The notes beneath the pieces are model-generated. The model searched no databases. It saw only the letters and a list, made by a program, of their open reading frames with translations, and was not told where the DNA came from. From an uncultured Flavonifractor sp. (GTDB lineage Bacteria; Bacillota; Clostridia; Oscillospirales; Oscillospiraceae): a stretch of DNA of 30,926 nucleotides. The DNA is taken from the NCBI GenBank assembly GCA_910585415.1, contig CAJUDT010000019.1:1-30926 (forward strand), read 5' to 3'. Both the position numbers and the translations under genes were made by a program. This document shows, one piece after another, positions 13,447 through 21,601 of the stretch; within the stretch, counting starts at the first letter, position 1; every line of letters begins with the position of its first letter.

Positions 13447-14484
13447 ATGAAGAACTTGTCACACGAGGAAATCGCCTCCCTGTGCCTGGAGCTCTCCTTG
13501 CTCCTGCACGCGGGGGTGGGACTCAGCGATGCCCTGGCCCTGCTGGGGGAGGAAGCCGGCCGGGAGAACCGGGCGCTGCTGGAGTCCATGGCCCGGCGGA
13601 TGGACGAGGGGAGCACCCTGGCCGCCGCCATGCGGGAGGAAGGCTGCTTCCCCGCCTACGTCTGGGGTCTGGTGGAGGTGGGAGAGCGCTCCGGCCGCAC
13701 CGAGGAAGCCCTGGCCGGTCTGTCCCGGTACTATGAGGAACGGGTCCGCATGGACCGGCGCATCCGCAGCGCCCTGCTCTACCCGGCGGTCATGCTGGGG
13801 CTGATGCTGGTGGTCATCGCGGTGCTGCTGGTGAAGGTCCTGCCCATTTTCGACGATGTTTACGCCTCCCTGGGCGGCCAGCTCACGGGGATTGCCGGGG
13901 GACTGCTCAACCTGGGCCGCTGGCTGGACCGGGCCATGCCGGTGCTGTGGGTGCTGCTGGTGGCCGCGGCGGCGTTCTTTGCCGCCTTCGCCCTGGCGGA
14001 GCCCTTTCGGGCCAAGCTCACCGGCGCGTGGAGCAAGAGCCGGGGGGACAAGGGGATTTCCCGCAAGATGAACACCGCCCGTCTGGCCCAGGCCATGTCC
14101 ATGGGAATGGCCAGCGGCCTGCCCATGGAGGAAGCGGTGGAGCTGGCTGCGGGGCTCATGGAGGACGTGCCCCCCGCCAAGGCCCGGTGCCTGGACTGCC
14201 GGGCCCGGCTGGACCAGGGGGCGCCCCTGAGCCACGCCATGAAGGACAGCGGCTTGCTGCCGGCGGGCCCCTGCCGCCTGCTGGAGCTGGGCCAGCGTAG
14301 CGGTACGGCGGACTCCACCATGGAGAAAATCGCCGGGGACCTGGCCGAGGAGAGCGAGGCCGCCCTGGAAAACGCCGTCAGCCGGGTGGAGCCCGCCCTG
14401 GTGCTCCTGTGCTCCCTGCTGGTGGGGCTCATTCTGCTGTCGGTGATGCTGCCGCTGATGCACATCATGTCGGCCATCGGGTGA
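13447..14484 (+). CDS. Type II secretion / type IV pilus inner-membrane platform protein (GspF/PilC family)
   Basis: This 345-aa polytopic membrane protein is the platform on which pilus or pseudopilus ATPases act. Two T2SSF domains are visible, each with the LxxGxxLxxAL ... E-GRS/QRSGxxExxL pattern. The first (~5-125) has LLLHAGVGLSDALALL and VEVGERSGRTEEAL. The second (~210-335) has SMGMASGLPMEEAVEL and LELGQRSGTADSTMEKI. Hydrophobic helices lie near 115-140, 165-190 and 315-340. The ATG at 13447 has GGAG 6 nt upstream. It heads an operon whose next five genes follow within a few bases or overlap, ending with pilT. It is slightly shorter than typical PilC (~400 aa). Confidence 0.9.
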   Translation: MKNLSHEEIASLCLELSLLLHAGVGLSDALALLGEEAGRENRALLESMARRMDEGSTLAAAMREEGCFPAYVWGLVEVGERSGRTEEALAGLSRYYEERVRMDRRIRSALLYPAVMLGLMLVVIAVLLVKVLPIFDDVYASLGGQLTGIAGGLLNLGRWLDRAMPVLWVLLVAAAAFFAAFALAEPFRAKLTGAWSKSRGDKGISRKMNTARLAQAMSMGMASGLPMEEAVELAAGLMEDVPPAKARCLDCRARLDQGAPLSHAMKDSGLLPAGPCRLLELGQRSGTADSTMEKIAGDLAEESEAALENAVSRVEPALVLLCSLLVGLILLSVMLPLMHIMSAIG

Positions 14485-14488
14485 CGCC

Positions 14489-14812
14489 ATGAGAGAGAAA
14501 CGGCATCCATGGTGGAATCTGCTCAAGGGGCTGCTGCTGCCGGTGGGCGCGGCGGCGGTGCTGCTGTTCTTCGCCTCCGCCCTGGACACGCTGGACAGCG
14601 GGCGGGACGCCGAGGGCCTGCGGCAGCTGGAGGAAGCCCTGCGCCGGGGGGGCGCCGCCTGCTACGCGGCGGAGGGGATTTACCCCCAGGATTTGGAGTA
14701 TTTGGAGGAGCACTACGGGGTGCAGGTGGACGGGGACCGCTACGTGGTCCACTACGAGATTTTCGCCCAGAATCTCATGCCTGACATCACCGTTTTGGAA
14801 AACAAGCCATGA
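14489..14812 (+). CDS. Small single-TM protein of the pilus-type operon
   Basis: This 107-aa protein has one transmembrane helix near the N-terminus (about residues 11-31: LLKGLLLPVGAAAVLLFFASAL) and an extracytoplasmic segment of ~75 residues with a YPQDLEYLEEHYGVQVDGDRYVVHYEIF motif. The GIYPxDLxYLxxHYGVxVDxxRYxVxY pattern is similar to that of pilin-operon hypothetical proteins in Oscillospiraceae. I recognise no prepilin peptidase site. It starts 4 bp after the platform gene stop and overlaps the next gene by 4 bp, so co-translation is likely. A role in pilus assembly is inferred from the operon. Confidence 0.8.
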   Translation: MREKRHPWWNLLKGLLLPVGAAAVLLFFASALDTLDSGRDAEGLRQLEEALRRGGAACYAAEGIYPQDLEYLEEHYGVQVDGDRYVVHYEIFAQNLMPDITVLENKP

Positions 14813-15291
14813 AGAGAAAACCGATACAACATCAAATGGACGGGCTGATCGCCCTGCTGCTGTTCGGGGTATTCGCGGTGTGCGTGCTGGCGGTGCTGCT
14901 CACCGGGGCGGACGCCTACCGCCGCCTCACCGAACGGGACCGGCGCGCCTACAGCCAGCGCACCTGCGTGCAGTATCTGGCCACACGGGTGCGCCAGGGG
15001 GACCGGCTGGGGGACCTCCAGGTGGAGGACTTCGGCGGCACGGACGCCCTGGTTTTTCGGGAGGATTCCGAGTACATGACCCGCGTTTACTGCTATGAGG
15101 GCTGGCTCATGGAGCTCTACGCCAGCCAGGGGCTGGAGATGAAGCCGGCGGACGGGGAGCGCATTATGGAGCTGTCCGGTCTGGAGATGGCCCTGGAGGA
15201 CGGGCGGCTGACCCTGACGGTCACCGGCCCGGAGGGCGGCGCGTCCTCCCTGGTGCTCTCCCTGCGCAGCGGAGAGGGGGCGGCGGCATGA
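14809..15291 (+). CDS. DUF4860-like single-TM protein
   Basis: This 160-aa protein has one N-terminal hydrophobic helix (about residues 11-33: DGLIALLLFGVFAVCVLAVLL) followed by TGADAYRRLTERD and a beta-rich exterior domain. The pattern of a short basic head, LLLFGVFA helix and TGA-AYR resembles the DUF4860 family found in Clostridial pilus operons; I rate that assignment moderate. It may be a minor pilin-like subunit, although the usual G-F-(T/S)-L-x-E cleavage motif is missing. Its start overlaps the preceding stop (ATGA), and its stop overlaps the next start. Confidence 0.8.
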   Translation: MKRKPIQHQMDGLIALLLFGVFAVCVLAVLLTGADAYRRLTERDRRAYSQRTCVQYLATRVRQGDRLGDLQVEDFGGTDALVFREDSEYMTRVYCYEGWLMELYASQGLEMKPADGERIMELSGLEMALEDGRLTLTVTGPEGGASSLVLSLRSGEGAAA

Positions 15292-15713
15292 GAAGCAAGG
15301 CCCCCTTGGTGATGATGGAGCAGATGGTGATGCTCCTGGTGTTCGCCCTGGCGGCGGCTCTGTGCCTCCAGGCCTTTGTCCGGTCGGACGCCCAGTCCAA
15401 GCACAGCGAGGCCCGGGACCGGGCGGTGCTCCAGGCCCAGACCGTGGCCGAAACCCTCCGCGCCTGCGGCGGGGACTTCATTCAGGCGGCGGAGCTGCTG
15501 GGGGCGGAGCAGTACGACGAGGATTCTTTGTTGCTCGCCTATGCGCCGGACTGGACCCCCGCTGGGGAAACCATGCGGTACCTCTTGGGCGCAGCCCGGC
15601 AGGAGAGCGATGTGGACGGCCTGGGCCGGGCCCAGGTGTGGGTCCGGGACGAGTCGGGCGACGGCGCGGAGCTCTTCCGCCTGGACGTGGCGTGGCAGGA
15701 GGTGTTATCATGA
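15288..15713 (+). CDS. Pilin-like single-TM protein of the pilus-type operon
   Basis: This 141-aa protein begins with a short polar head and a hydrophobic helix (about residues 8-30: VMMEQMVMLLVFALAAALCL). It contains a Glu near the start of the helix, reminiscent of the Glu5 of type IV pilins, but no conserved Gly cleavage site before it. The remainder is a soluble domain with helix (QSKHSEARDRAVLQAQTVAETLRACGGD) and strands. The ATGA overlaps on both sides show tight translational coupling. I call it a minor pilin or pseudopilin candidate by position and architecture only. Confidence 0.78.
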   Translation: MRSKAPLVMMEQMVMLLVFALAAALCLQAFVRSDAQSKHSEARDRAVLQAQTVAETLRACGGDFIQAAELLGAEQYDEDSLLLAYAPDWTPAGETMRYLLGAARQESDVDGLGRAQVWVRDESGDGAELFRLDVAWQEVLS

Positions 15714-16156
15714 CCCAACGGGGAAAGTCTGGGGGATTCGCCCCGCCCGCCCTGGGGGGGGCCTCTCTGCTGGTGATTTTCGCGGTGCTGGCTTTGACGG
15801 TGTTCGCCCTGTTGAGCCTGTCCACCGTCCGGGCGGACGTGCGCCTGGGGGACGCCTCCGCCCAGGCCGTGGTCAACTACTACGCCGCCGACGGCAGGGC
15901 CCAGGAGATTCTGGCCTGCCTGCGGACGGGGGCTCCGGCGCCGGAGGATATCCCGGTGAGCGAGTCAATCATTCACTACGAGGACCGGGTGGAGCGGGTA
16001 TGCTCCTACACGGTGCCCATTTCGGAGACTCAGGAGCTCCAGGTGGAAGTCCAGCTGGAGGGGACGGATTACACCGTCCTGCGCTGGCAGGCGGTCCCGG
16101 CGGGCGGCTGGGAGATTGACGAGGGCATTGAGCTTTGGGACATGGAAATGTTCTGA
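15710..16156 (+). CDS. Pilus-operon single-TM protein
   Basis: This 148-aa protein has one hydrophobic helix (about residues 17-38: ASLLVIFAVLALTVFALLSL) after a Gly/Pro-rich head. The following STVRADVRLGDASAQAVVNYYAADGRAQEIL resembles the segment after the TM in PilX-like minor pilins, which gives a weak hint of function. The ATG at 15710 has AGGAGG about 7 nt upstream and overlaps the previous stop by 4 bp. It ends 32 bp before pilT. No family name can be given with confidence. Confidence 0.78.
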   Translation: MTQRGKSGGFAPPALGGASLLVIFAVLALTVFALLSLSTVRADVRLGDASAQAVVNYYAADGRAQEILACLRTGAPAPEDIPVSESIIHYEDRVERVCSYTVPISETQELQVEVQLEGTDYTVLRWQAVPAGGWEIDEGIELWDMEMF

Positions 16157-16188
16157 ACATAAAAGGAATGAAACGCAAGGAGGACGTT

Positions 16189-17247
16189 ATGGCAGAATTG
16201 ATGGACTATTTACAGCGGGTGGTGGACGACGACGCCTCTGACCTGTTCATCATCGCGGGCGGCCCGGTCAGCCAGAAGCTGGACAACCAGCTGGTGCCCA
16301 TCGGCAAGGAGCGGGTGCTCCCGCAGGAGTCGAAGGAGCTGATTGCCGGGCTCTATGCCAGGGCGGACCGCTCCATGGACTATCTGGGGCAGAAGGACGA
16401 CGATTTCTCCTTCTCGGTGCCCGGTCTGGCCCGGTTCCGTGTGAACGCCTACCAGCAGCGGGGCTCTCTGGCGGCGGTGGTGCGGGTGGTGCCCTTCAGC
16501 ATCCCCGACTGGCGGGAGCTGAACATCCCGCAGCAGGTCATTGACCTCTCCCAGGTGACCCACGGCATGATTCTGGTCACCGGCACGGCGGGCAGCGGCA
16601 AATCTACCACACAGGCGTGTATCATCGACCAGATCAACCAAAACCGCTCCGCCCACATCATCACCCTGGAGGACCCCATCGAGTACCTCCACCGGAACCA
16701 AAAGAGCATCGTCAGCCAGCGGGAAATCGCCATTGACACCGAGGACTATCTTGCGGCTCTGCGGGCCTGCCTGCGGCAGGCCCCCGACGTGATTCTTCTG
16801 GGGGAAATGCGGGACCATGAGACGATTCACACCGCCATGTCGGCGGCGGAGACGGGGCATCTGCTTCTGGCCACCCTCCACACCAAGGGGGCCAAGAACA
16901 CCATCGACCGCATTGTGGGCAGCTTCCCCAGCATGGAGCAGGAGCAGATTCGCTCCCAGCTGGCCATGGTCCTCCATACGGTGGTCTCCCAGCAGCTTCT
17001 GCCCGACGTGAAGGGGGGCATGGTGCCCGCCTACGAGATTATGCGCATGACCGACGCGGTGAGCAATCTGGTCCGGGAGAACAAGACCCACCAGCTGGAC
17101 AACGCCATCGCCGGTGGCCGCAAGGACGGCATGATTACCATGGACCAGTCCATCCTGGAGCTCTTCCAGGCGGGCCAGATTACCCTGGAAACCGCCGTGA
17201 CCTACGCGGACAACCCCGAACAGATGAAGCGCCGGATTGGCTCCTGA
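16189..17247 (+). CDS. pilT: Type IV pilus retraction ATPase PilT
   Basis: This 352-aa hexameric ATPase powers pilus depolymerisation and twitching. It shows Walker A GTAGSGKST (132-140), an Asp box (ITLEDPIEY, 158-166), Walker B (ILLGEMRD, 202-209), a His box (AETGHLLLATLHT, 220-232) and AVSNLVREN (290-298), the counterpart of the AIRNLIRE motif that marks PilT. The N-terminal ~115 residues form the PAS-like N domain. The start at 16189 has AAGGAGG 5 nt upstream; an earlier in-frame start at 16135 lies within the preceding gene. It is the last gene of the operon and is followed by a strong terminator. No PilB extension ATPase is in this window. Confidence 0.95.
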   Translation: MAELMDYLQRVVDDDASDLFIIAGGPVSQKLDNQLVPIGKERVLPQESKELIAGLYARADRSMDYLGQKDDDFSFSVPGLARFRVNAYQQRGSLAAVVRVVPFSIPDWRELNIPQQVIDLSQVTHGMILVTGTAGSGKSTTQACIIDQINQNRSAHIITLEDPIEYLHRNQKSIVSQREIAIDTEDYLAALRACLRQAPDVILLGEMRDHETIHTAMSAAETGHLLLATLHTKGAKNTIDRIVGSFPSMEQEQIRSQLAMVLHTVVSQQLLPDVKGGMVPAYEIMRMTDAVSNLVRENKTHQLDNAIAGGRKDGMITMDQSILELFQAGQITLETAVTYADNPEQMKRRIGS

Positions 17248-17257
17248 TATCCTGCAA

Positions 17258-17300
17258 AAAACGGCTGAGGCCCCCCAGAGTTGGGGGTCTCAGCCGTTTT
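17258..17300 (+). terminator. Terminator of the pilus-type operon
   Basis: AAAACGGCTGAG and CTCAGCCGTTTT form the outer stem, with CCCCC / GGGGG inside and a T-run at the end. It starts 11 bp after the pilT stop. Confidence 0.9.
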
Positions 17301-17361
17301 ATGTCAGTGGAAGCCCCGGGATTCCGCCGGGCGCTCCCTCTCATGGTGCAGTCCGCGAACA

Positions 17362-17403
17362 AGCATCCCCCCTGACACAGGAAATCTGGTCAGGGGGGAT
17401 GCT
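17362..17403 (-). terminator. Terminator of oppA
   Basis: AGCATCCCCCCTGAC (17362-17376) pairs perfectly with GTCAGGGGGGATGCT (17389-17403), 15 bp around a 12-nt loop. It lies about 40 bp after the oppA stop. On the minus strand TTGTTC follows, a weak T-run. Confidence 0.7.
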
Positions 17404-17444
17404 GTATGGTCTATCAATTGTTCTGCGCCGCGTTTCAGCCCAAA

Positions 17445-19223
17445 TCAGGCGTTGGGATGGGCGTAGCTGAAGAAGAAGTAGCCCAGCGGGGTGTAGAACA
17501 TGCCGCCCACGCGGTCGGAGAGCATATACTTCTGGGTGTAGAAGTACAGGGGGTTCAGGGCCCAATCCTGGCCCATGATGATGTTCTCGGCCTCGTGTAT
17601 CAGCTTCATACGAGCAGCAGGATCGGTGGTGTTCTTGGCCTCCTGAATCTTGGCGTCATAGTCGGCATTGGCGTACTGAGCGTCGTTGTTGCCGCCGCCG
17701 GTGAGCCACATATCCAGGAAGGACATGGGATCGTTGTAGTCAGCAATCCAGCCGTTACGGGCGATGGAGTAGTTGCCGTCCTTACGGGTCTGGAGGAACA
17801 CGGCCCACTCCTGGTTGTTCAGGGTCACCTTGACGCCAAGCTCGGTCTCCCACATGTTCTGGAGGGCCTCGGCCACGGCCTTGTGGGCGTCGGAGGTGTT
17901 GTACAGGTACTCGACAACGGGGAAGTTCTCGCCGTTGGGATAACCGGCCTCGGCCAGCAGCTCACGGGCCTTCTCGCAGTTGGCCTCGTAGCTGTAATCC
18001 GCGTCGCCCTCAATGGAGTAGTAAGCGCCGCCCACGGTACGGAAGTCGTCGCCGGTGGAGCCAGCGGCGTCATACACACCGGCGGGCACAAAGCCGTTGG
18101 CGGGCACCTGACCGGCCTGGGTCACCTTGTCCACGATGAAGGTACGGTCAACAGCCAGAGTAAAGGCCTGACGGACGCGGGGATCATCGAAGGGGGCCTT
18201 CTGGGTCTGGTAGCAGACATAGTAGGTGCCGATATAGTCCACAATCTTCAGGTCGCCGGAGGCGATCAGGTCGGGCAGCTCGGCCTGGGGCACGTCCTCA
18301 ATGAAGTCCAGCTCGCCGGAATTGAAGCCGCTCAGCATGGCGTTCTGGTCGTCCATCAGCTTGAAGGTGATCTTGTCGGGGCCCAGGTTGGCCGCGTCAT
18401 AGTACTGCTCGTTGGGCTCCATGACAATCTCGGAATTGTGGTTCCAGGCCGTCAGCTTGTAGGGGCCGTTGCAGAGGTAGGTGGCCACGTCAAAGGTCCA
18501 CTGATCGTTGGGGGTGCCGTCCTCCTTGGTGGTCACGTCCTGACGGACGGGGAAGGTGGCGGGGAAGGCACAGACCTCCAGGAAGTAGGGCAGGTCGCTG
18601 GTCAGGGTCACCACGAAGGTGGAGTCGTCGGGAGCGGAAACGGCCAGCTCAGTGGGGTCCATGTCGCCAGCCATAATCTCGTTGGCGTTGACCACACTGT
18701 CGATCATATAGTTGTAATCCGCAGCGGTCTCGGGGGTCACCAGGCGCTGCCAGGAGTACACGAAGTCACCGGCAGTGACGGGCTTGCCGTCGGACCAGCG
18801 GGCGTCGGAGCGAATCTTGAAGGTGTAGGTGACGGTGCCGTCATCGTTGACCACCTTCTCGTAGCTCTCGGCCTGACCCTCGGTCAGCTCGGCGTTGGTG
18901 CAGGTGCCGTCGGCGCCGGGAGTCTCAACGCCGGAGTCCTTCCACTTCATCAGGCCCTCGAACATGTGGCCCAGCATAATCGCGCCGTCAACGGCGGAGT
19001 TCAGAGCGGGGTCAATGGACTGGGGCTCGGAAGCGATGTTCAGGGTGATTTCAAAGGGGCCGTCGGCGCTGGGGGCGGGAGTGCCCTCCGGGGCAGGGGT
19101 GCCGCTGGTCTCAGGATTGGAGTCGGGCGTGGGCGTCGCCGTGGTGGTGCCGGGATTGCCGCAGCCAGCCAGCAGAGAGACCACAAACACCAGAGACAGA
19201 AGCAGAGACAGAGTCTTCTTCAT
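17445..19223 (-). CDS. oppA: Oligopeptide ABC transporter substrate-binding lipoprotein
   Basis: This 592-aa extracellular solute-binding protein of family 5 (SBP_bac_5) has a signal peptide (MKKTLSLLLSLVFVVS) and lipobox LLAGC with Cys21, then a Thr/Pro-rich spacer (about 25-68). The mature part shows the family landmarks SEPQSIDPALN, MFEGLMKW, YTFKIRSDARWSDGKPVTAGDFVYSWQR and VRQAFTLAVDR. It captures peptides outside the membrane and hands them to OppBC. The ATG at 19223 has GGAGG 10 nt upstream. It is the last gene of the transporter cluster but has its own consensus promoter, as is common for the abundant binding protein. The ligand cannot be told from sequence; the similarity to OppA/DppA supports short peptides. 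Confidence 0.93.
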   Translation of the reverse strand: MKKTLSLLLSLVFVVSLLAGCGNPGTTTATPTPDSNPETSGTPAPEGTPAPSADGPFEITLNIASEPQSIDPALNSAVDGAIMLGHMFEGLMKWKDSGVETPGADGTCTNAELTEGQAESYEKVVNDDGTVTYTFKIRSDARWSDGKPVTAGDFVYSWQRLVTPETAADYNYMIDSVVNANEIMAGDMDPTELAVSAPDDSTFVVTLTSDLPYFLEVCAFPATFPVRQDVTTKEDGTPNDQWTFDVATYLCNGPYKLTAWNHNSEIVMEPNEQYYDAANLGPDKITFKLMDDQNAMLSGFNSGELDFIEDVPQAELPDLIASGDLKIVDYIGTYYVCYQTQKAPFDDPRVRQAFTLAVDRTFIVDKVTQAGQVPANGFVPAGVYDAAGSTGDDFRTVGGAYYSIEGDADYSYEANCEKARELLAEAGYPNGENFPVVEYLYNTSDAHKAVAEALQNMWETELGVKVTLNNQEWAVFLQTRKDGNYSIARNGWIADYNDPMSFLDMWLTGGGNNDAQYANADYDAKIQEAKNTTDPAARMKLIHEAENIIMGQDWALNPLYFYTQKYMLSDRVGGMFYTPLGYFFFSYAHPNA

Positions 19224-19311
19224 TGGGATTGAACCTCCATTTTTATTTTTTGTATCGTTTCGCACAAAGAGTTTTCCGCAAACCCGTGGGCGTGATACAT
19301 GAACGGGGTCT

Positions 19312-19353
19312 CGTCCGTACGGGTACGGACGGCAAAAAGGCTATAGCCTTTTT
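19312..19353. promoter_or_regulatory. Two abutting palindromes at the start of the oppA transcript
   Basis: CGTCCGTAC / GTACGGACG (19312-19331, 2-nt centre) is followed after two bases by the perfect palindrome AAAAAGGCTATAGCCTTTTT (19334-19353). Both lie just downstream of the predicted oppA start site near 19358, so they would form the first ~45 nt of the mRNA. They could be operators, 5'-end-stabilising hairpins, or an attenuator: on the minus strand the first ends in TTTTT. The leader then runs about 90 nt to the ribosome site. Confidence 0.6.
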
Positions 19354-19364
19354 GGATGGGGTAG

Positions 19365-19393
19365 ATTATACCACAGGAAAGCGCTGCTGTAAA
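19365..19393 (-). promoter_or_regulatory. Strong sigma-A promoter of oppA
   Basis: TTTACA (19388-19393) and a perfect TATAAT (19365-19370) on the minus strand are 17 bp apart, about 140 bp before the oppA start. Between oppF and this promoter (19394-19524) I see a GCGGGCCCGC palindrome at 19463-19472 but no clear terminator, so readthrough from oppF is possible. Confidence 0.85.
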
Positions 19394-19524
19394 GAAAGAT
19401 GTTTCAGATTTGTTACATAAATTTGAACAAATTTCGGCCCGCAGCCGGGAGCAGTCTTGATGGCGGGCCCGCGAATCCCCTTATTTTCCCAGAATCGAGA
19501 GGACTTCCCGCCGGAATTGCTCCC

Positions 19525-20562
19525 TTACCCCAGCAGGTGGCAGGCCGCCCAGTGGTCGGGGGCGTACTCCTTGAACTCGGGCACGGCCTGCTTACACTTG
19601 TCGGTGGCGTAGGGGCAGCGGGTATGGAACCGGCAGCCCGTGGGGGGATTCATGGGCGAGGGAATGTCGCCCTCCAAAACGATGCGCTGGCGGGCGCGGC
19701 TGACCTCCGGGTCGGGCACCGGCACGGCGGACAGGAGGGTTTTCGTATAGGGGTGCATGGGGTTCCGGTTGAGCTCATAGCTCTCCGCCAGCTCCACCAT
19801 GGTGCCCAGGTACATGACGCCGATGCGGCTGGAGATGTGCCGCACCACCGACAGGTCGTGGGCGATGAACAGATAGGTCAAACCCAGCTCCTGCTGCATG
19901 TCCTCCAGCATGTTAACCACCTGGGACTGAATAGACACGTCCAGGGCGGAAATGGGCTCGTCACAGACGATGAACTCCGGCTGTACCGCCAGGGCCCGGG
20001 CAATGCCCACCCGCTGCTGCTGCCCGCCGGAGAACTCGTGGGGGTAGCGGTTGGCGTGCTCGGTGTTCAGGCCCACCCGGCCCAGGAGCTCCTTGATGCG
20101 GTCGGTGCGGTCGGCCTTGGTGGTCCAGAGCTTGTGGATATCCAGGGCCTCGCCGATGATCTCTCCCACCGTCATGCGGGGGTCCAGGCTGGCGGCGGGG
20201 TCCTGGAAGATAATTTGCATCTTTCTCCGGTAGGGGAGCATGTTGGCCTGCTTGGGCTTGGGGACCTTCACATGGACCATCTGGCCGTCCTCCCCCTTCT
20301 GCCAGGGGTCCTGCCCCTCAAAGATGGTCTCGCCGTTGTAGACAATCTGGCCGGAGGTGGGGTTGTGGAGCTGGAGAATGGTCCGGCCCAGGGTGGTCTT
20401 GCCGCAACCGGACTCCCCCACCAGACCCAGAGTCTCTCCCCGGCGGATGAAGAGGGAGATGTCCTCCACCGCCTGCACGCCGGGCCCCTTGACCCCCTTC
20501 ACCGGGAAATATTTTTTCAGGTGTTCGACCTGAACGAGGACCTCGCCTTTGTTCTCACTCAT
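19525..20562 (-). CDS. oppF: Oligopeptide ABC transporter ATP-binding protein OppF
   Basis: This 345-aa cytosolic ATPase energises peptide uptake with OppD. Walker A GESGCGKTT, Q-loop IIFQDP, signature SGGQQQRVGIARAL, Walker B FIVCDEPISALD and the switch His in IAHDLS are intact. The C-terminal oligo/dipeptide-transporter domain has the Cys-rich segment (TGCRFHTRCPYATDKC) expected to bind an iron-sulfur cluster in this family. An insertion of about 25 residues between Walker A and the Q-loop (EGQDPWQKGEDGQMVHVKVPKPKQAN) is longer than usual for OppF. The start at 20562 lies inside the oppD end, overlapping by 8 bp, with AGGAGG 9 nt upstream. Confidence 0.95.
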   Translation of the reverse strand: MSENKGEVLVQVEHLKKYFPVKGVKGPGVQAVEDISLFIRRGETLGLVGESGCGKTTLGRTILQLHNPTSGQIVYNGETIFEGQDPWQKGEDGQMVHVKVPKPKQANMLPYRRKMQIIFQDPAASLDPRMTVGEIIGEALDIHKLWTTKADRTDRIKELLGRVGLNTEHANRYPHEFSGGQQQRVGIARALAVQPEFIVCDEPISALDVSIQSQVVNMLEDMQQELGLTYLFIAHDLSVVRHISSRIGVMYLGTMVELAESYELNRNPMHPYTKTLLSAVPVPDPEVSRARQRIVLEGDIPSPMNPPTGCRFHTRCPYATDKCKQAVPEFKEYAPDHWAACHLLG

Positions 20563-21583
20563 GGCCGCCCGCCTCCTTCTGTTTGTTCACTTGCTCCTGC
20601 ACCCGCAGCCAGCAGGCCGAGCGGTGGTTCTCCCCCACCTCCACGTAGGGCGGCATTTTCTGGAGGCAGATTTTCATGGCCTTCTCGCACCGGGGGGCGA
20701 AGGGACAGCCCTCCGGGGGGTTGAGCATATCCACCGGCGTGCCCTCGATGGGGATGAGGCGCTCATAGCTCTCCGCGTCCACGCGGGGCATGGAGCGCAG
20801 CAGCCCCTCGGTATAGGGGTGGGCGGGCTGGTAGAAAATATCGTCCACCGGCCCCTGCTCCACCATCTTGCCCGCGTACATGACGGAAACCTTGTCGCAG
20901 ATTTCCGCCACCACGCCCAGGTTGTGGGTGATGAAGATAATGCCCATATGGGTCTTTTTCTGAAGCTCCTTCATGAGCTCCAGAATCTGGGCCTGGATGG
21001 TCACGTCCAGGGCGGTGGTGGGCTCGTCGGCGATGAGCAGCTGGGGATGGCAGATGAGGCCCATGGCAATCATGACCCGCTGGCGCATACCGCCGGAGAG
21101 CTCATGGGGGTACTGCTTCATGCGCTTTTCCACGTTGTTGATGCCCACCAGCTCCAGCATTTCCATGGCCCGCTTGCCGGCTTCCTCCTTGGAAACCTCC
21201 TTGTCGTGGGCCTTCAGGGCCTCAATGAGCTGGTTGCCGATGGTGTAGACGGGGTTCAGGCAGGTCATGGGGTTCTGGAAAATCATGGCCACCTTGCTGC
21301 CCCGGAAGGCGATCATTTCCTCCTTGGTCTTGGCCAGCATGTCCTCTCCCTCGAAGGTGATGGAGCCGCCGATGACCTTGCCGGGGGACTGGAGCAGGCC
21401 CATGATGGCATAGGCCTCCTGGCTCTTGCCGGAGCCCGACTCCCCCACGATGCCCATAACCTCGCCGTAATTCAAATCGTAGCTGATGCCGCCCACGGCC
21501 TTGACCTCGCCCGCAGGGGTGAAGAAAGAGACATGGAGATCTTCGACTTCCAGCAGCTTGCCGGTTTTCACCTGTTCGCTCAT
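20555..21583 (-). CDS. oppD: Oligopeptide ABC transporter ATP-binding protein OppD
   Basis: This 342-aa cytosolic ATPase is the partner of OppF. It has Walker A GESGSGKSQ (the final Ser/Thr is followed by Gln, as in OppD subunits), Q-loop MIFQNPMTCLNP, signature LSGGMRQRVMIAMGL, Walker B LLIADEPTTALD and switch His in ITHNLG. The C-terminal NPPEGCPFAPRCEKAMKIC segment is the Cys motif of the oligopeptide-transporter C-domain. The start at 21583 has GGAGG 9 nt upstream, 18 bp after the oppC stop. The genes oppB-oppC-oppD-oppF form one transcription unit. Confidence 0.95.
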   Translation of the reverse strand: MSEQVKTGKLLEVEDLHVSFFTPAGEVKAVGGISYDLNYGEVMGIVGESGSGKSQEAYAIMGLLQSPGKVIGGSITFEGEDMLAKTKEEMIAFRGSKVAMIFQNPMTCLNPVYTIGNQLIEALKAHDKEVSKEEAGKRAMEMLELVGINNVEKRMKQYPHELSGGMRQRVMIAMGLICHPQLLIADEPTTALDVTIQAQILELMKELQKKTHMGIIFITHNLGVVAEICDKVSVMYAGKMVEQGPVDDIFYQPAHPYTEGLLRSMPRVDAESYERLIPIEGTPVDMLNPPEGCPFAPRCEKAMKICLQKMPPYVEVGENHRSACWLRVQEQVNKQKEAGGHE

Positions 21584-21601
21584 ACTCTGTCTCCTCCTCT
21601 C

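Noticed and set aside
17406..19232. A 608-codon plus-strand frame opposite oppA
   Set aside because: Low-complexity Gly/Val-rich product, no ribosome site, and exact opposition to a complete oppA.
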